64,000 nt of DNA from DASQPA01 sp963756455 (GTDB lineage Bacteria; Acidobacteriota; Thermoanaerobaculia; Multivoradales; UBA5704). Below, one piece after another: positions 9,512 through 19,260 of the stretch. The notes beneath the pieces were generated by a model. The model ran no database searches. It was not told the DNA's origin and saw only the letters and a program-made list of their open reading frames with translations. The number at the start of each line of letters is the position of its first letter. Position 1 is the first letter of the stretch. The DNA is taken from the NCBI GenBank assembly GCA_963756455.1, contig CAVWNC010000004.1, forward strand, positions 2,790,001-2,854,000, written 5' to 3'. The translations under genes were made by a program, and so were the position numbers.

Positions 9512-11737
9512 ATGCAGCTCCCTTCCCGGGTCCTCCTGGCGCTCACCGCCGGGCTCGCGCTCGTCTCCGTCTCCGCCCATGCGGTCTCCGTCGCCGGTCT
9601 CCGTCTCAGCCCCGATCCCGATCCCTACTACGCCTATGTCACCCAGGCGCCGGAGTTCCAGCCGGTGCGAGGTCGCCCGGGGCTCGGCCGCTGGGACAGC
9701 TGGCTCTATATGCCCTGGCGCTACCGCTGGGCGATCGGCACGGAGGAGGCGGGCGGACGGTTCTGCGAGACCTACGGTATCCACGGTGGGATGCTCGACT
9801 ACGGCCGGGGACCGCTCGCCTGGCTGGAGCGCTATAAGCTTCGCTTCTACAACGACCACACGGCGGGCAAGGGCGATCTCCACCTGAACGGTGACGGCTT
9901 CGAACGCCTGGCCCGGGATCCGCGAGCCCTGCGGACCCGGCCACTCGACGGCGTCCTTCTCGCCAGGCTCCAGGGGAATTTGGCGCGGACGATCCCCCCC
10001 CTCCGCGCGAGCCCCTTCCGCGTCGGCTACGCTCTCGACGACGAGACCTCCTGGGGGAGCTTCGTGCAACCGCTCCCCTGGCGGGTGAACGCCGACGACG
10101 CGGCCTATGCCCGCTGGCTCGGCCGCTACTACGGCTACCCGGCGGCTTCGGGGCCAAGCGCTCCCACCCCGCGCTTCGTCACCTACGACGACGTCCGCGG
10201 CGAGCTCGACGGCCCGCTCAAAGACATCGACTTCTCCCCGTTTCTCGACCGGATGACCTACAACGACTCGGTGTGGGCGAATTTCCTCGGCGAGCTCGTG
10301 GCGAGCGCCAACCGCCTCGACCCGGAGACCCCGACCGGCATCGTCGGCGCCCAGCCGCCGAGCCTCTGGGGCGGGTACGACTATGCCAAGCTGATGAAGA
10401 AGGTGCAGCTCATCGAGCCCTACGACCGCGGCTCGGCGCCCGAGATCGCCCGCTCTCTCTCTCCTCCAGACCTGCCGTGGGTGATGACTCACTTCCATGA
10501 CGACAAGCTGGGACCGGCCCAAGATTCCTGGTTCGCCTGGGAGAGCTTCGCCCACGGTGCCCGGGGGCTCATCGGTTGGGTGGAGGGATGGTTCGACGGA
10601 GCCCGGCCGCGGCAGCCGCGGGCTTGGCTCGACCGCTTCCGGCCCACCCTCAAGGAGCTGGGTGAGATGCAGGGGCGGAAGCTCGCCGGGGCGCACCGGG
10701 TGGACGACGGGATTGGCCTCTACTACTCCCACCCCTCGATCCAGGTCTCCTGGTGCCTCGACGCCCAGCCCCACGGCGCCACCTGGGCGAACCGCAACGA
10801 GGACGACCGGCTCGGCACCTCGCACCTGGACCGCAAGGCCTGGGAGACCCTCCTGGTCGATGCCGGCTTCGGCTACCGCTTCGTCGGCTACGACGAGGTG
10901 GTCTCCCGCGGGGTGCCCAGAGGTCTCCGGGTGCTCGTGCTCCCCGCCTGCTACGCCCTGTCGGACGTCGAAGCGCGACGGATCGGGGAGTTCGCGAGCC
11001 GCGGCGGCATCGTCCTCGCCGACTTCGCCTGCGGCCTCTTCGATGCGCACGGCAAGGGGCGCTCGCGGGGGGTGCTCGACAACCTCTTCGGAGTGCGGCA
11101 CGACGGCTCTCTCACCCATGAGGATTTCTTCTCCGGCCGCCTGTGGGTGGAGACCGATCAGGACAAGGGCTATCGCTACACCGCTTTCAAGGAGCTCTTC
11201 GCCACTCTCGATCCCCCCCTCCGGGAGGGCTATGCGGTGGCCGAGCGGCGGCTCCCCGCCCACTCGACGACCCGCTCCGTGGGCCGCGGCCGGGCGGTCT
11301 ACCTGAACCTCTCTCCGGAGCGTTACCTCGCCTACCGCCAGCAGGGCGGGGCCGCGGGCGCCGGCGAAGCCCTGCGCCTCCCGTTCCTCGCGCCGCTCCT
11401 CGAAGCCGGGGTCACCCCCTGGATCACGGTCCGGACCGCTCGGCCGGCCGCGATCGAGACGCTCGCCTGGGAGAAGGCGGGGCGCACCTACGTCCTCGTC
11501 CTCCAGAAGGTGCTGACCTCCAGGAAGCCCCCCGCCGCCTGGGGACCCGGGGATACGGTCGTCCCCCTGAACATCGAGCTCGCCGGGAGCGTGAAAGGGG
11601 TGCGCGACGAGCGGAAGGAACGGCGGCTCGCGGACGGCAGGGGCTTTCAATTCGACCTCGATCCCGCCTCGGCGGTCTTCTGGAGCTTCGCCGGGCGGCC
11701 GCCCGTGCGCCCGGCTTCGCTTTTGCAGCTAAAGTAG
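9512..11737 (+). CDS. Secreted GH42-like glycoside hydrolase
   Basis: This protein of about 741 residues probably hydrolyses glycosidic bonds outside the cytoplasm. It has a signal peptide (MQLPSRVLLALTAGLALVSV). Its TIM-barrel region includes YALDDETSWGSF near 172, where the acidic residues could act as the catalytic acid. A Rossmann-like part near 470 (GLRVLVLPACYALSD, then EFASRGGIVLADFACG) resembles the trimerisation domain of GH42 beta-galactosidases. I chose ATG at 9512 because it opens the signal peptide; a TTG at 9482 is in frame. It heads the glycan cluster, with only 6 bases to the next gene. The exact GH family is uncertain. Confidence 0.6.
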   Translation: MQLPSRVLLALTAGLALVSVSAHAVSVAGLRLSPDPDPYYAYVTQAPEFQPVRGRPGLGRWDSWLYMPWRYRWAIGTEEAGGRFCETYGIHGGMLDYGRGPLAWLERYKLRFYNDHTAGKGDLHLNGDGFERLARDPRALRTRPLDGVLLARLQGNLARTIPPLRASPFRVGYALDDETSWGSFVQPLPWRVNADDAAYARWLGRYYGYPAASGPSAPTPRFVTYDDVRGELDGPLKDIDFSPFLDRMTYNDSVWANFLGELVASANRLDPETPTGIVGAQPPSLWGGYDYAKLMKKVQLIEPYDRGSAPEIARSLSPPDLPWVMTHFHDDKLGPAQDSWFAWESFAHGARGLIGWVEGWFDGARPRQPRAWLDRFRPTLKELGEMQGRKLAGAHRVDDGIGLYYSHPSIQVSWCLDAQPHGATWANRNEDDRLGTSHLDRKAWETLLVDAGFGYRFVGYDEVVSRGVPRGLRVLVLPACYALSDVEARRIGEFASRGGIVLADFACGLFDAHGKGRSRGVLDNLFGVRHDGSLTHEDFFSGRLWVETDQDKGYRYTAFKELFATLDPPLREGYAVAERRLPAHSTTRSVGRGRAVYLNLSPERYLAYRQQGGAAGAGEALRLPFLAPLLEAGVTPWITVRTARPAAIETLAWEKAGRTYVLVLQKVLTSRKPPAAWGPGDTVVPLNIELAGSVKGVRDERKERRLADGRGFQFDLDPASAVFWSFAGRPPVRPASLLQLK

Positions 11738-11743
11738 GGCTCG

Positions 11744-13984
11744 ATGCTCGAATCGCTCCAGCAACCCGCCACCGAGGCGGTGCACGCTCAGCCTCGGTCA
11801 CCGGCTCGCCCTCCCGGCACCCCCGTCCGGGTCGCCCTCGTGGGTGCCGGCTATGTCGCCCGCTTCCACCTGGAGATCCTCCGCGCTCTTCCGGGGGTCT
11901 CCGTCGTGGCGGTGGCGGACGTCGACCGCGCCCGCGCCGAGCGGATCGCGCGGCAGCTCGGGGGAACGAAGACGGTGACGTCGATCGAGGAACTGCCCGG
12001 CCTCGGGGTCGACGTCGCCCACGTGCTCACCCCGCCCGACCTCCACGTTCCGGTCACCTGTCGGCTGCTGGAGCTGGGGATCGGGGCGCTGGTCGAAAAG
12101 CCGGTCGCCTTAGATCCGGCGGCGGCCCGCGAGCTGGGCCGGCTCGCCGCCGAACGCGGTCTTCCCCTGGGGGTCAACCACAACAATCTCTACCAGCCCG
12201 CCTTCGCCCGCCTGCTCGCCGAGGTGCGCGCCGGGCGGATCGGCCGGGTCGAGCACGTGCGGGTCTCGATGTCGGTGCCGCTCGCCCAGTTCAAGGCCGG
12301 CGACTTCTCGCACTGGATGTTCCGCTCGCCGGAGAACATCGTCTTCGAGCAGGCGACCCACCCGCTCTCCCAGCTCCACGCTCTCGTGGGCCGCGTCCGC
12401 CAGGCGACCACGACCCTCCTCGGCACCCGCGAGCTCGCTCCCGGGCAGATCTTTCACGACCGCTGGCTGATCGCCGCCCAGGCCGAGCGCGGCACGGCCG
12501 AGGTCCACCTCGCCTTCGGCCAGAGCTTCGAGCGCACCACCCTGGAGGTTCTGGGGAGCGATGGGGCGATCGAGGCCGACCTCACCCATGGGCTCGTCTC
12601 CTCCGAGGAGAAGACCCTCTGGCTGGAGTTCTGGAACAGCTTCCTTGCCGGCTGGCGGCGCGGCGGGTCGCTCCGCCGCGGAGCGCTCGACCGCCTCTCC
12701 CGCTACGGCCGCTTCACCCTGGGGCTGGGACCGCGGGACGACCTCTACTTCGCCGGTATGCGCGGATCGCTCGCTGCCTTCTATGCCGCGCTCGCCCAGG
12801 GCGCGCCGCCGCCGGTCGACGCCGAAGAGGCGGCCCAGGTGCTCGACTGGTGCGAGGCGGCGGCGGGCGAGGCCCGGCGATATCAGCGGCATCCGCGCTC
12901 CCAAGCCCCCGCATCCCCTTCGACTCCCTTTCCCGCGCCGGGTCCCGTCCGCCCCGGCGAGGTCGTCGTGCTCGGCGGCTCCGGCTTCATCGGCCGCCGG
13001 CTGGTGACCGCCCTCCTCGCCCGCGGCCTGCCGGTGACCGCCGTCGTGCGGCGCCTCCACGCTCTGCCGCGCGAGCTCGCCGAGCCCGCGGTCCGTGAAG
13101 AGCGGCCCCTGCGCCTCCTCACCGGCCGCCTGGAGGAGGGGGCGGCGCTCGCGGCCGCCTTCGCCGGAGCGAAGACCGTCGTCCACCTCGCGACCGGCAA
13201 CGGCGAGACCTGGGAGGAGGTCGAGCGCGCCATGGTCCGCGGCTCGGTGGCGGTGGCCGAGGCCGCCCTCGCCTCGGGCGTCGAGCGCTTCCTCTACGTT
13301 TCCTCGATCGCCGCCCTCTATGCCGGGGCCGACTGCGGCGCCGCGGTGATCGACGACGCCCTGGGGACCGACCCCGAACCCGCCGGCCGCGACCTCTACA
13401 GCCAGGGGAAGATCGCCGCCGAGGCCGCCCTCCTCGCCCTCCATAGAGAGCGCGGTCTGCCGCTCGTCATCGTTCGCCCCGGCGTCGTTCTGGGGATCGG
13501 CGGACCGCTGGAGCACGGCGGGCTCGGCTACTGGGCGCGCGACAATCACTGCATCGGCTGGGGTCGCGGCGACACTCCCCTGCCGGTGGTGAGCGCGGAC
13601 GACGTCGCCGCCGCCCTGGCGCTCGCCGTCACCTACGAAGGGCACGAGCTCGACGGCCGGGCGCTCAACCTAGCCACCCGGGCGCCGCTCTCGGCGCAAC
13701 GGATCGTCGCCGAGCTCGCCCGGTCGACCGGCCGCTCGCTCTATTTCCATCCGCGGCCGCTCTGGCTGTCGCAGACCCTGGAGATCGGCAAGTGGCTGGT
13801 CAAGGTGGCGGGGCGCCGGCCCGGGGTCCGCTTCCCCTCCTACCGGGACTTGAAATCGCGCGCCCTCCCGCTGCCGTTTCGCTCGGAGACGGCGCGCCAG
13901 GTTCTCGGCTGGCAGCCGGTCGAGGAACCCGAGGCCTTCCTGGACCTCGCCGTGCGGGGGAACCGGCGCGAGCCGGCGCCGTGA
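11744..13984 (+). CDS. Fusion of Gfo/Idh/MocA oxidoreductase and NAD-dependent epimerase (SDR)
   Basis: This is a two-enzyme fusion of 746 residues. Residues about 28-380 form a Gfo/Idh/MocA sugar dehydrogenase (VALVGAGYVARFH near 30; EKP near 119, holding the catalytic lysine). Residues about 405-746 form an extended SDR with VVLGGSGFIGRRLV near 406 and the YSQGK active-site motif near 552. Both halves bind NAD(P), and together they could oxidise and epimerise or reduce a nucleotide sugar or free sugar. The frame is continuous, so this is a true fusion. The stop overlaps the next start (GTGA), implying coupled translation. Confidence 0.85.
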   Translation: MLESLQQPATEAVHAQPRSPARPPGTPVRVALVGAGYVARFHLEILRALPGVSVVAVADVDRARAERIARQLGGTKTVTSIEELPGLGVDVAHVLTPPDLHVPVTCRLLELGIGALVEKPVALDPAAARELGRLAAERGLPLGVNHNNLYQPAFARLLAEVRAGRIGRVEHVRVSMSVPLAQFKAGDFSHWMFRSPENIVFEQATHPLSQLHALVGRVRQATTTLLGTRELAPGQIFHDRWLIAAQAERGTAEVHLAFGQSFERTTLEVLGSDGAIEADLTHGLVSSEEKTLWLEFWNSFLAGWRRGGSLRRGALDRLSRYGRFTLGLGPRDDLYFAGMRGSLAAFYAALAQGAPPPVDAEEAAQVLDWCEAAAGEARRYQRHPRSQAPASPSTPFPAPGPVRPGEVVVLGGSGFIGRRLVTALLARGLPVTAVVRRLHALPRELAEPAVREERPLRLLTGRLEEGAALAAAFAGAKTVVHLATGNGETWEEVERAMVRGSVAVAEAALASGVERFLYVSSIAALYAGADCGAAVIDDALGTDPEPAGRDLYSQGKIAAEAALLALHRERGLPLVIVRPGVVLGIGGPLEHGGLGYWARDNHCIGWGRGDTPLPVVSADDVAAALALAVTYEGHELDGRALNLATRAPLSAQRIVAELARSTGRSLYFHPRPLWLSQTLEIGKWLVKVAGRRPGVRFPSYRDLKSRALPLPFRSETARQVLGWQPVEEPEAFLDLAVRGNRREPAP

Positions 13985-15135
13985 CCGCGGCGCCCCACCT
14001 CCTGCACGTCTTCTCGAACTTCGTCCCCTCGGGGCCGGAGCTGCGGACGGTCGCGCTCATCGCGGCCTTCGGCACCGACTTCCGCCACTCGATCGTCTCC
14101 ATGGACGGCCGCACCAGCGCCGCCGAGCGTCTCCCTCGGGACGTTTCCGTGCGCCTCCTCGACAATCCGCCCAAGGCGGGCTCTTTCAAAACCGCCGGAC
14201 GGCTGCGGACCCTCCTCCGCCGCGAGCGGCCCGATCTCCTCCTGACCTACGGCTGGGGAGCGATCGATGCCATTCTCGCCGCCGCCTCCCTCGGCTACCG
14301 CCGGATCCTCCACCATGAGGAGGGCTTCAACGAAGACGAGGCGGAGAGCTACAAAAAGCGCCGCATCCTCGCCCGCCGGCTCCTCCTCCCCCGCTGCCAC
14401 CGGGTGGTCGTCCCCTCGCAACGGCTGGAGCGGGTGGCGACCGGGCTCTGGCGGCTGTCGCCCCGGCAGGTGCGGCTCATTCCCAACGGGATTCGTCTCG
14501 ACGCCTATCTCCACGCCGACTCGAACCCGGAGCTTCGCCGGCAACTGGGAATCCCCCTGGACGTTCCCGTCGTCGGCTCCTGCGGCCACCTGCGGCCGGT
14601 CAAAAACTATCTGCGCCTGCTCGAAGCGGTATCGGCGACATCGGCGACGACGTTTCGCCCGAACCTCCACGTCCTCCTCGTGGGAGAGGGCGAAGGGCGC
14701 GCCGCCTTGGAGGCCCGCGCCGCCTGTCCCGACCTCGCCGGCCGGGTCCACCTCGTGGGCTACCAGGCCGCGCCCGCTCCCTTCTACCGCGCGATGGATC
14801 TCTTCGCCCTGACCTCCGACTCGGAGCAGATGCCGGTCTGTCTCTTGGAAGCCATGGCCGCGAGCTTGCCGGTCGTGGCGACCGACGTCGGCGACGTGCG
14901 CTCCATGCTGCCCCCCGAGCAGGGGGACCTCCTCGTCTCCCTCTCCCCCATCGCCGGCCCTCCCCAGGAGGAGATCCCGCGGCGGCTCGCCGCTCACTTC
15001 GAAACCGTCCTCGCAGACGAGGCCCTGCGCCGCCGGCTCGGCCTCGCCAATCGCCGCCGGGTCGCAGCGACCTACACCTTCGACGCCATGTGCACGGCCT
15101 ATCGCGACCTCTATACGGAATCTTTGCGGGCTTGA
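13981..15135 (+). CDS. Family 4-type glycosyltransferase
   Basis: This 384-residue GT-B glycosyltransferase would transfer an activated sugar in the cytoplasm during polysaccharide assembly. Visible features are the N-terminal HVFSNFVPSGPELRTV donor/acceptor region, IPNGI before the second domain, GHLRPVKNY, and the E-x7-E donor motif in EQMPVCLLEAMA near 281. The start is GTG at 13981, overlapping the upstream stop as GTGA. An upstream ATG in the same frame would add 63 residues of low-complexity sequence read inside the previous gene, which I reject. Confidence 0.85.
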   Translation: MTAAPHLLHVFSNFVPSGPELRTVALIAAFGTDFRHSIVSMDGRTSAAERLPRDVSVRLLDNPPKAGSFKTAGRLRTLLRRERPDLLLTYGWGAIDAILAAASLGYRRILHHEEGFNEDEAESYKKRRILARRLLLPRCHRVVVPSQRLERVATGLWRLSPRQVRLIPNGIRLDAYLHADSNPELRRQLGIPLDVPVVGSCGHLRPVKNYLRLLEAVSATSATTFRPNLHVLLVGEGEGRAALEARAACPDLAGRVHLVGYQAAPAPFYRAMDLFALTSDSEQMPVCLLEAMAASLPVVATDVGDVRSMLPPEQGDLLVSLSPIAGPPQEEIPRRLAAHFETVLADEALRRRLGLANRRRVAATYTFDAMCTAYRDLYTESLRA

Positions 15136-15172
15136 GGCCCACCATGGCCCGAAATTCGCAGCGTCGGCGGGG

Positions 15173-17842
15173 GTGCCGATCGTGACGTGCCGTAGAGCCG
15201 CCCTGCTCGCCACCCTGTCGCTCTTCGCGGCGTACCTGGGGGCGAAGCCGGTTGCCGGCGGTGTTGGCAACGGTGGCATCCCCCTCACTGTGGCGGAGAC
15301 GGCCGGGGTGGCGCGGCAGGGCGAGGTGATCGCGAACGGCGTGCCCCTGCCGCGCTCGCTCGGCCTCGTCGATCCCGGGCGGCTCACCGTCGTCGATCCG
15401 GCCGGCCGGCCGGTCCCCGCCGAGTTCACCGTCCTCGCGCGCTGGAACGCCGGCCGCGACGACCCCAAGGCCCCCATCGAGTGGCTCCTGGTCGCCTTCC
15501 CCGCCACGGTCGGGGCGAAGAAAAGCGCGACCTATCGCCTGGTGACCGACGGCTCTGCCGGGCCGAACCCACCGCCGGCCCACCCCCTGCGCCTCACCCG
15601 CAAGGGCGACGCCGTGACCGTCGACACCGGCGCCGCGCTCTTTCGCCTCGGGACCGACCGGGGAGCGCTGTTCGACGAGGTCCGGCTTACCGGTGGCGCC
15701 GAGCCGGCAGGCGGCGTGCGCCTGGCAGGGGCCGGCCGGATGACCGCCCGGGTGCGGGAGACGACCTCGAGCCACACCGGCCTCCGCGAGGTCCGTATCG
15801 AACGCCAGGGGCCGCTCACCGCCGTGGTGGTCGTCACCGGAAGCTACGATCTTCCTCCTACGGGAGGGGGCGGCCTGGGATCGCTCCGGCGCTACGTCTT
15901 CGCGGCGGGCTCCCCCACCGCCCTCGTCCGCCAGTCGGTCGCCTGGGAGGGCAACCTGGGGTGCAACGGCTGCCTGACTGCGAAAGACGGCAAGGCCCCC
16001 AACGCCCTCCTCCTCACCCAGGTGCGCGACGAGCTTGCCCTCGACCTGGGAGGACCGTCGGCCGCGGTCCCTAAGATCACCGCCGTGGGCGCCTTTCGGT
16101 CGCCGGCCGTGGAGCGCGCCGTGCCGTCAGGCCAGGAGGCCGCCGTCCGCCAGTTGCTCCGCGCCGAGCGCGGCGCCCCCCTGCGCTTCGAGATCCAGAC
16201 CGCCGGCAGCCGCTCCGGGGGCGAGAAGGCGGATGGCGGGGTGCTCGCGGCGAGCGGCGCCCGGGGGACGATCGCCCTCGCCCTGAACCATATGCACCGC
16301 TACGAGCCCCAGGCCCTGCGGCTCCTGTCGACCGGCAGCCTGGCCATCGACCTGGCCGACGACAAAATCTGGCTCGCCCACCACCAGGGGATGTTCGCCA
16401 GCTTCGCCGTCGCCGCCCTTCCCAGGCAGCCCGATCGGGCAACGCTCGACCGCGCGGTCTGGGCGCCGCTCGACCATCCCCTCCGCGCCTGGCCGGACGC
16501 CGCCGCCTTCGCCGCCTCGGGAGCGGTCGAGGAGATCCCGGTCGGCTCCCTGCCGGCGGCGCTCGCCGGCTACGACCGCGAGGTCCGGGGAGCCCTGGAG
16601 ACGACCCTGGAGCAGATCGACCACGAGGGGATCGCCGGGCTCATGACCTTCGGCGTCTACCCGCGCTACTGGGGGCGCTGGGGGTCGCCCGAGCTCACCT
16701 GCCGGCAGGACCCGACGCCGGGCGAGACCTGGGACGACGCCTTCTGGTGCGGCACCTGGACCGACTACCACAACACCCTCGCCACGGCACCCCTGTGGGC
16801 GATGCGCTCGGGCGAGGTCTCCTGGCTCGACGAGATCGGCTTTCCGGGGGCGCTCCGCACCCTCCACACCCAGATCCTCCAATGCGCGCCCGGCGACCCC
16901 TGGTTCTACTGCGGCCAGGCGCCTGCCGGCTACGGCGGCTACCGGGCCGACTTCAACAGCTCGCATGCCTACTTCGACAATCTCTTCCTCTACTACTGGC
17001 TGACCGGCGACTCGACGGTCCTCGATCCCTTGAGGAAGGGCGCCGAGACCATGCGCCGCCACATGTGCGACCTCCGCGGCCCTGAGACCGTCCGCATCCC
17101 CACCGGACCCGCTGGCCCGGCCTGCCCGAACGAACGGCCGAACCCCAAGACCGGCTTCAACGGCCGGGTCAACGCCCAGTGGCTCGCCGTCTTCCGCTTC
17201 CTGGGGCACGCCGGCCCCGACCCCAGCTTCCTCGCCGACTTCCGTTCCGGCCTCTCCCGCGCCGTCACCCAGGAGTACGTCGAGGTGGTGCGGGACGGCC
17301 GGAGCTACGGCTTCCTCGGCGACACCGTCAAGGGTCCCGGCACTTTCACCACCAACCAATTCACTACCAACCAGCTGTGGCAAGTCGGCCTTTTCGACGC
17401 CGCGAACCTCCACCGCTTCCTGGTCGACAGCGGCGACGCGCCGATCGGCACTCCGCCCGTCCCGCCCAGCCGGGTGCTCGCCGCCCTGGCGCGGACGATC
17501 GCCGAGATCGAGCCCAAGGTGAAGGGGGACGGGAGTCTCGACGGGCACTGGCCCCTGAAGCTCGTCGTCACCTGGTCGGGCGCGCGGATCGGCGGCCGGC
17601 TGACCGCCGTCCGGGGGGAGGACCGCGACCTCTACGGCCCGGAGAAGTCGACGCTCGCCGCCCTCGTCGCTCAAGCCGGGGCGAGCACCGGCGACCGCGG
17701 CCTGCTGAAGGCCGGCGCCGATCTCGTCGATTTCACCTTCCGCGCCGCCGCCGCCGACCACCTGCCGCTCGGCAAACTCGACGGCCAGTATCTCTCACGG
17801 CTCCATGCCGCCGTCGCCAGTCTCCAGGGAGGCCGGCGCTGA
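15173..17842 (+). CDS. PcRGLX/YetA-like secreted protein without FnIII domains
   Basis: This is the third and most divergent paralogue (889 residues). It keeps GVPLPRSLGL, FPATVGAKKSATYRLVTDGS, TWDDAFWCGTWTDYH near 518 and WFYCGQAPAGYGGYRADF. It stops after GKLDGQYLSRLHAAVASL, just where the other two continue into linkers and FnIII domains, so it is a natural short form and helps locate the frameshift in the second paralogue. An N-terminal hydrophobic stretch (ALLATLSLFAAYLGA) suggests export. The start is GTG. It lies inside the glycan operon, 37 bases after the glycosyltransferase. Confidence 0.6.
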   Translation: MPIVTCRRAALLATLSLFAAYLGAKPVAGGVGNGGIPLTVAETAGVARQGEVIANGVPLPRSLGLVDPGRLTVVDPAGRPVPAEFTVLARWNAGRDDPKAPIEWLLVAFPATVGAKKSATYRLVTDGSAGPNPPPAHPLRLTRKGDAVTVDTGAALFRLGTDRGALFDEVRLTGGAEPAGGVRLAGAGRMTARVRETTSSHTGLREVRIERQGPLTAVVVVTGSYDLPPTGGGGLGSLRRYVFAAGSPTALVRQSVAWEGNLGCNGCLTAKDGKAPNALLLTQVRDELALDLGGPSAAVPKITAVGAFRSPAVERAVPSGQEAAVRQLLRAERGAPLRFEIQTAGSRSGGEKADGGVLAASGARGTIALALNHMHRYEPQALRLLSTGSLAIDLADDKIWLAHHQGMFASFAVAALPRQPDRATLDRAVWAPLDHPLRAWPDAAAFAASGAVEEIPVGSLPAALAGYDREVRGALETTLEQIDHEGIAGLMTFGVYPRYWGRWGSPELTCRQDPTPGETWDDAFWCGTWTDYHNTLATAPLWAMRSGEVSWLDEIGFPGALRTLHTQILQCAPGDPWFYCGQAPAGYGGYRADFNSSHAYFDNLFLYYWLTGDSTVLDPLRKGAETMRRHMCDLRGPETVRIPTGPAGPACPNERPNPKTGFNGRVNAQWLAVFRFLGHAGPDPSFLADFRSGLSRAVTQEYVEVVRDGRSYGFLGDTVKGPGTFTTNQFTTNQLWQVGLFDAANLHRFLVDSGDAPIGTPPVPPSRVLAALARTIAEIEPKVKGDGSLDGHWPLKLVVTWSGARIGGRLTAVRGEDRDLYGPEKSTLAALVAQAGASTGDRGLLKAGADLVDFTFRAAAADHLPLGKLDGQYLSRLHAAVASLQGGRR

Positions 17843-19260
17843 AGCCCCCACAATCCCCCCAACCCCTCAAGTCGCCGCCGGCCCTCTCGGCGGACCGCCT
17901 GCGGCGCGGCGGCCTCCTCTATGGCGCCAGCCATTTCCTCGGCATGGGCTTAGGGTTCCTGTCGAGCATCCTCCTCGTCCGCGTCGCCGATCGGGCGAAC
18001 GTCGCCTCCTACCTGCTGATGCTCCAGGCGACGATCGCCCTCGCCCTCGTCTTCGAGCTCGGCCTGGGCCAGGCGGCTCTCCGTTTCGCGCCGACCTGCC
18101 GCGGCCTCGGCGGCGCGGTCGCCACCCGACTCCTCCGCCGCCGCCTGCTCGTCCTCGAAGTCGCCGTCTGGGTGATCGTCGGACCGCTCCTCTACCTCGC
18201 CTGGCCGACGGTCGCCCGTCGCCTGGAGGCTCCCGAGCTCGCCGCGGCCGCGCCCCTCCTCCTCGTCGCCGCCATGCTCGTGGCCTTAGGCCGGATCGCC
18301 GACGCCTACCTGCGGGCCTTCCGGTTCTACACCTCGTCGGCCTTCCTCACTCATCTCTTCCCGCGCCTCCTTCTCTGCGCCGGCTTCTTGAGCCTGCTCT
18401 TCGCCCATGCCCATGGCGCCTCCTGGCCGATGCTCGCCGGGATCTTCCTCATGGTCCAGATCGTCAATGCCCTCGCCTACGCCGGCCGGCTGACCGCGAC
18501 GACCGCCGAGGAGACCACCGAGGATCGGGCGGCGGTTCCGCCGCCCCCGATCCGGGATATCTTCACCACCACCTTCGCCATGGGCCTACGGAGCGCCGCC
18601 TCGATCCTCATGATTTCCTCCGACCTCTGGATCCTCTCCTGGGCGCGGAGCCACGAGGAGGTCGCGGTCTACGGCGTCATCACCCGGATCGTCCAGGTGA
18701 TGGGGGCGCTCCCCCTGATCGCCAGCTTCCTCCTTCCCCAGGAGTTCGCCATCCTCTACGCGGACGGCAGGAAGGCCGAGCTCGAACGACTGGCGCGCTC
18801 GGCGGCCACCGCCTGCGGCATCCTCTCGCTCGGCGCCCTCGCCGGCATCCTGCTCTTCGGCCGGCCGCTCCTCCGTTTCGCCTTCGGCGAGGCCTACGTA
18901 TCCGGCTGGGCCCTCCTTCTCATCCTCGCCCTCGGCAGCTTCTGGGACGCCGCCTCAGGCTCGGCCGGCTATGTCCTCCAGATGACCGGCAACCACGTCA
19001 CCCTCCTCTTTCTGACCCTGGGCGGCGCGGTGTTCAACACCCTCGCCAGTCTCGCCCTGGCCCGTCTCTGGGGCGGCTATGGTGTCGCGGTCGCCACCGC
19101 GGTGACCCTGATCGGCATGAACGTCGTCATGGTGGCGACGGCCCGGCGGAAGGTGGGGGTCCGGACCTTCGTCTACTTCCGGCTGCACGAGTGGCGGCAG
19201 GTTCTCGCCCTGCTCGTGCCCCGTCGGCTGTGGCCCCGGCGTGGGGGGAGCGCGGATTGA
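17839..19260 (+). CDS. Wzx-like polysaccharide flippase, probable CTG start
   Basis: This multispanning membrane protein (about 473 residues, roughly 12-14 hydrophobic segments) is of the oligosaccharide flippase/MATE-like type that moves lipid-linked glycans across the inner membrane. The coding pattern begins right after the previous stop. No ATG, GTG or TTG lies between there and an ATG inside the first membrane segment. CTG at 17839 overlaps the preceding stop as CTGA and has AGGGAGG six bases upstream, so I take it as the start. Its place between a glycosyltransferase and a sulfotransferase fits export of the operon's product. No Wzy-type polymerase was seen. Confidence 0.75.
   Translation: MKPPQSPQPLKSPPALSADRLRRGGLLYGASHFLGMGLGFLSSILLVRVADRANVASYLLMLQATIALALVFELGLGQAALRFAPTCRGLGGAVATRLLRRRLLVLEVAVWVIVGPLLYLAWPTVARRLEAPELAAAAPLLLVAAMLVALGRIADAYLRAFRFYTSSAFLTHLFPRLLLCAGFLSLLFAHAHGASWPMLAGIFLMVQIVNALAYAGRLTATTAEETTEDRAAVPPPPIRDIFTTTFAMGLRSAASILMISSDLWILSWARSHEEVAVYGVITRIVQVMGALPLIASFLLPQEFAILYADGRKAELERLARSAATACGILSLGALAGILLFGRPLLRFAFGEAYVSGWALLLILALGSFWDAASGSAGYVLQMTGNHVTLLFLTLGGAVFNTLASLALARLWGGYGVAVATAVTLIGMNVVMVATARRKVGVRTFVYFRLHEWRQVLALLVPRRLWPRRGGSAD

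Noticed and set aside
8999..11650. 883-codon minus-strand frame across the GH42-like gene
   Set aside because: Shadow of GC-rich codons; no motifs, while the plus strand has a signal peptide and conserved blocks.
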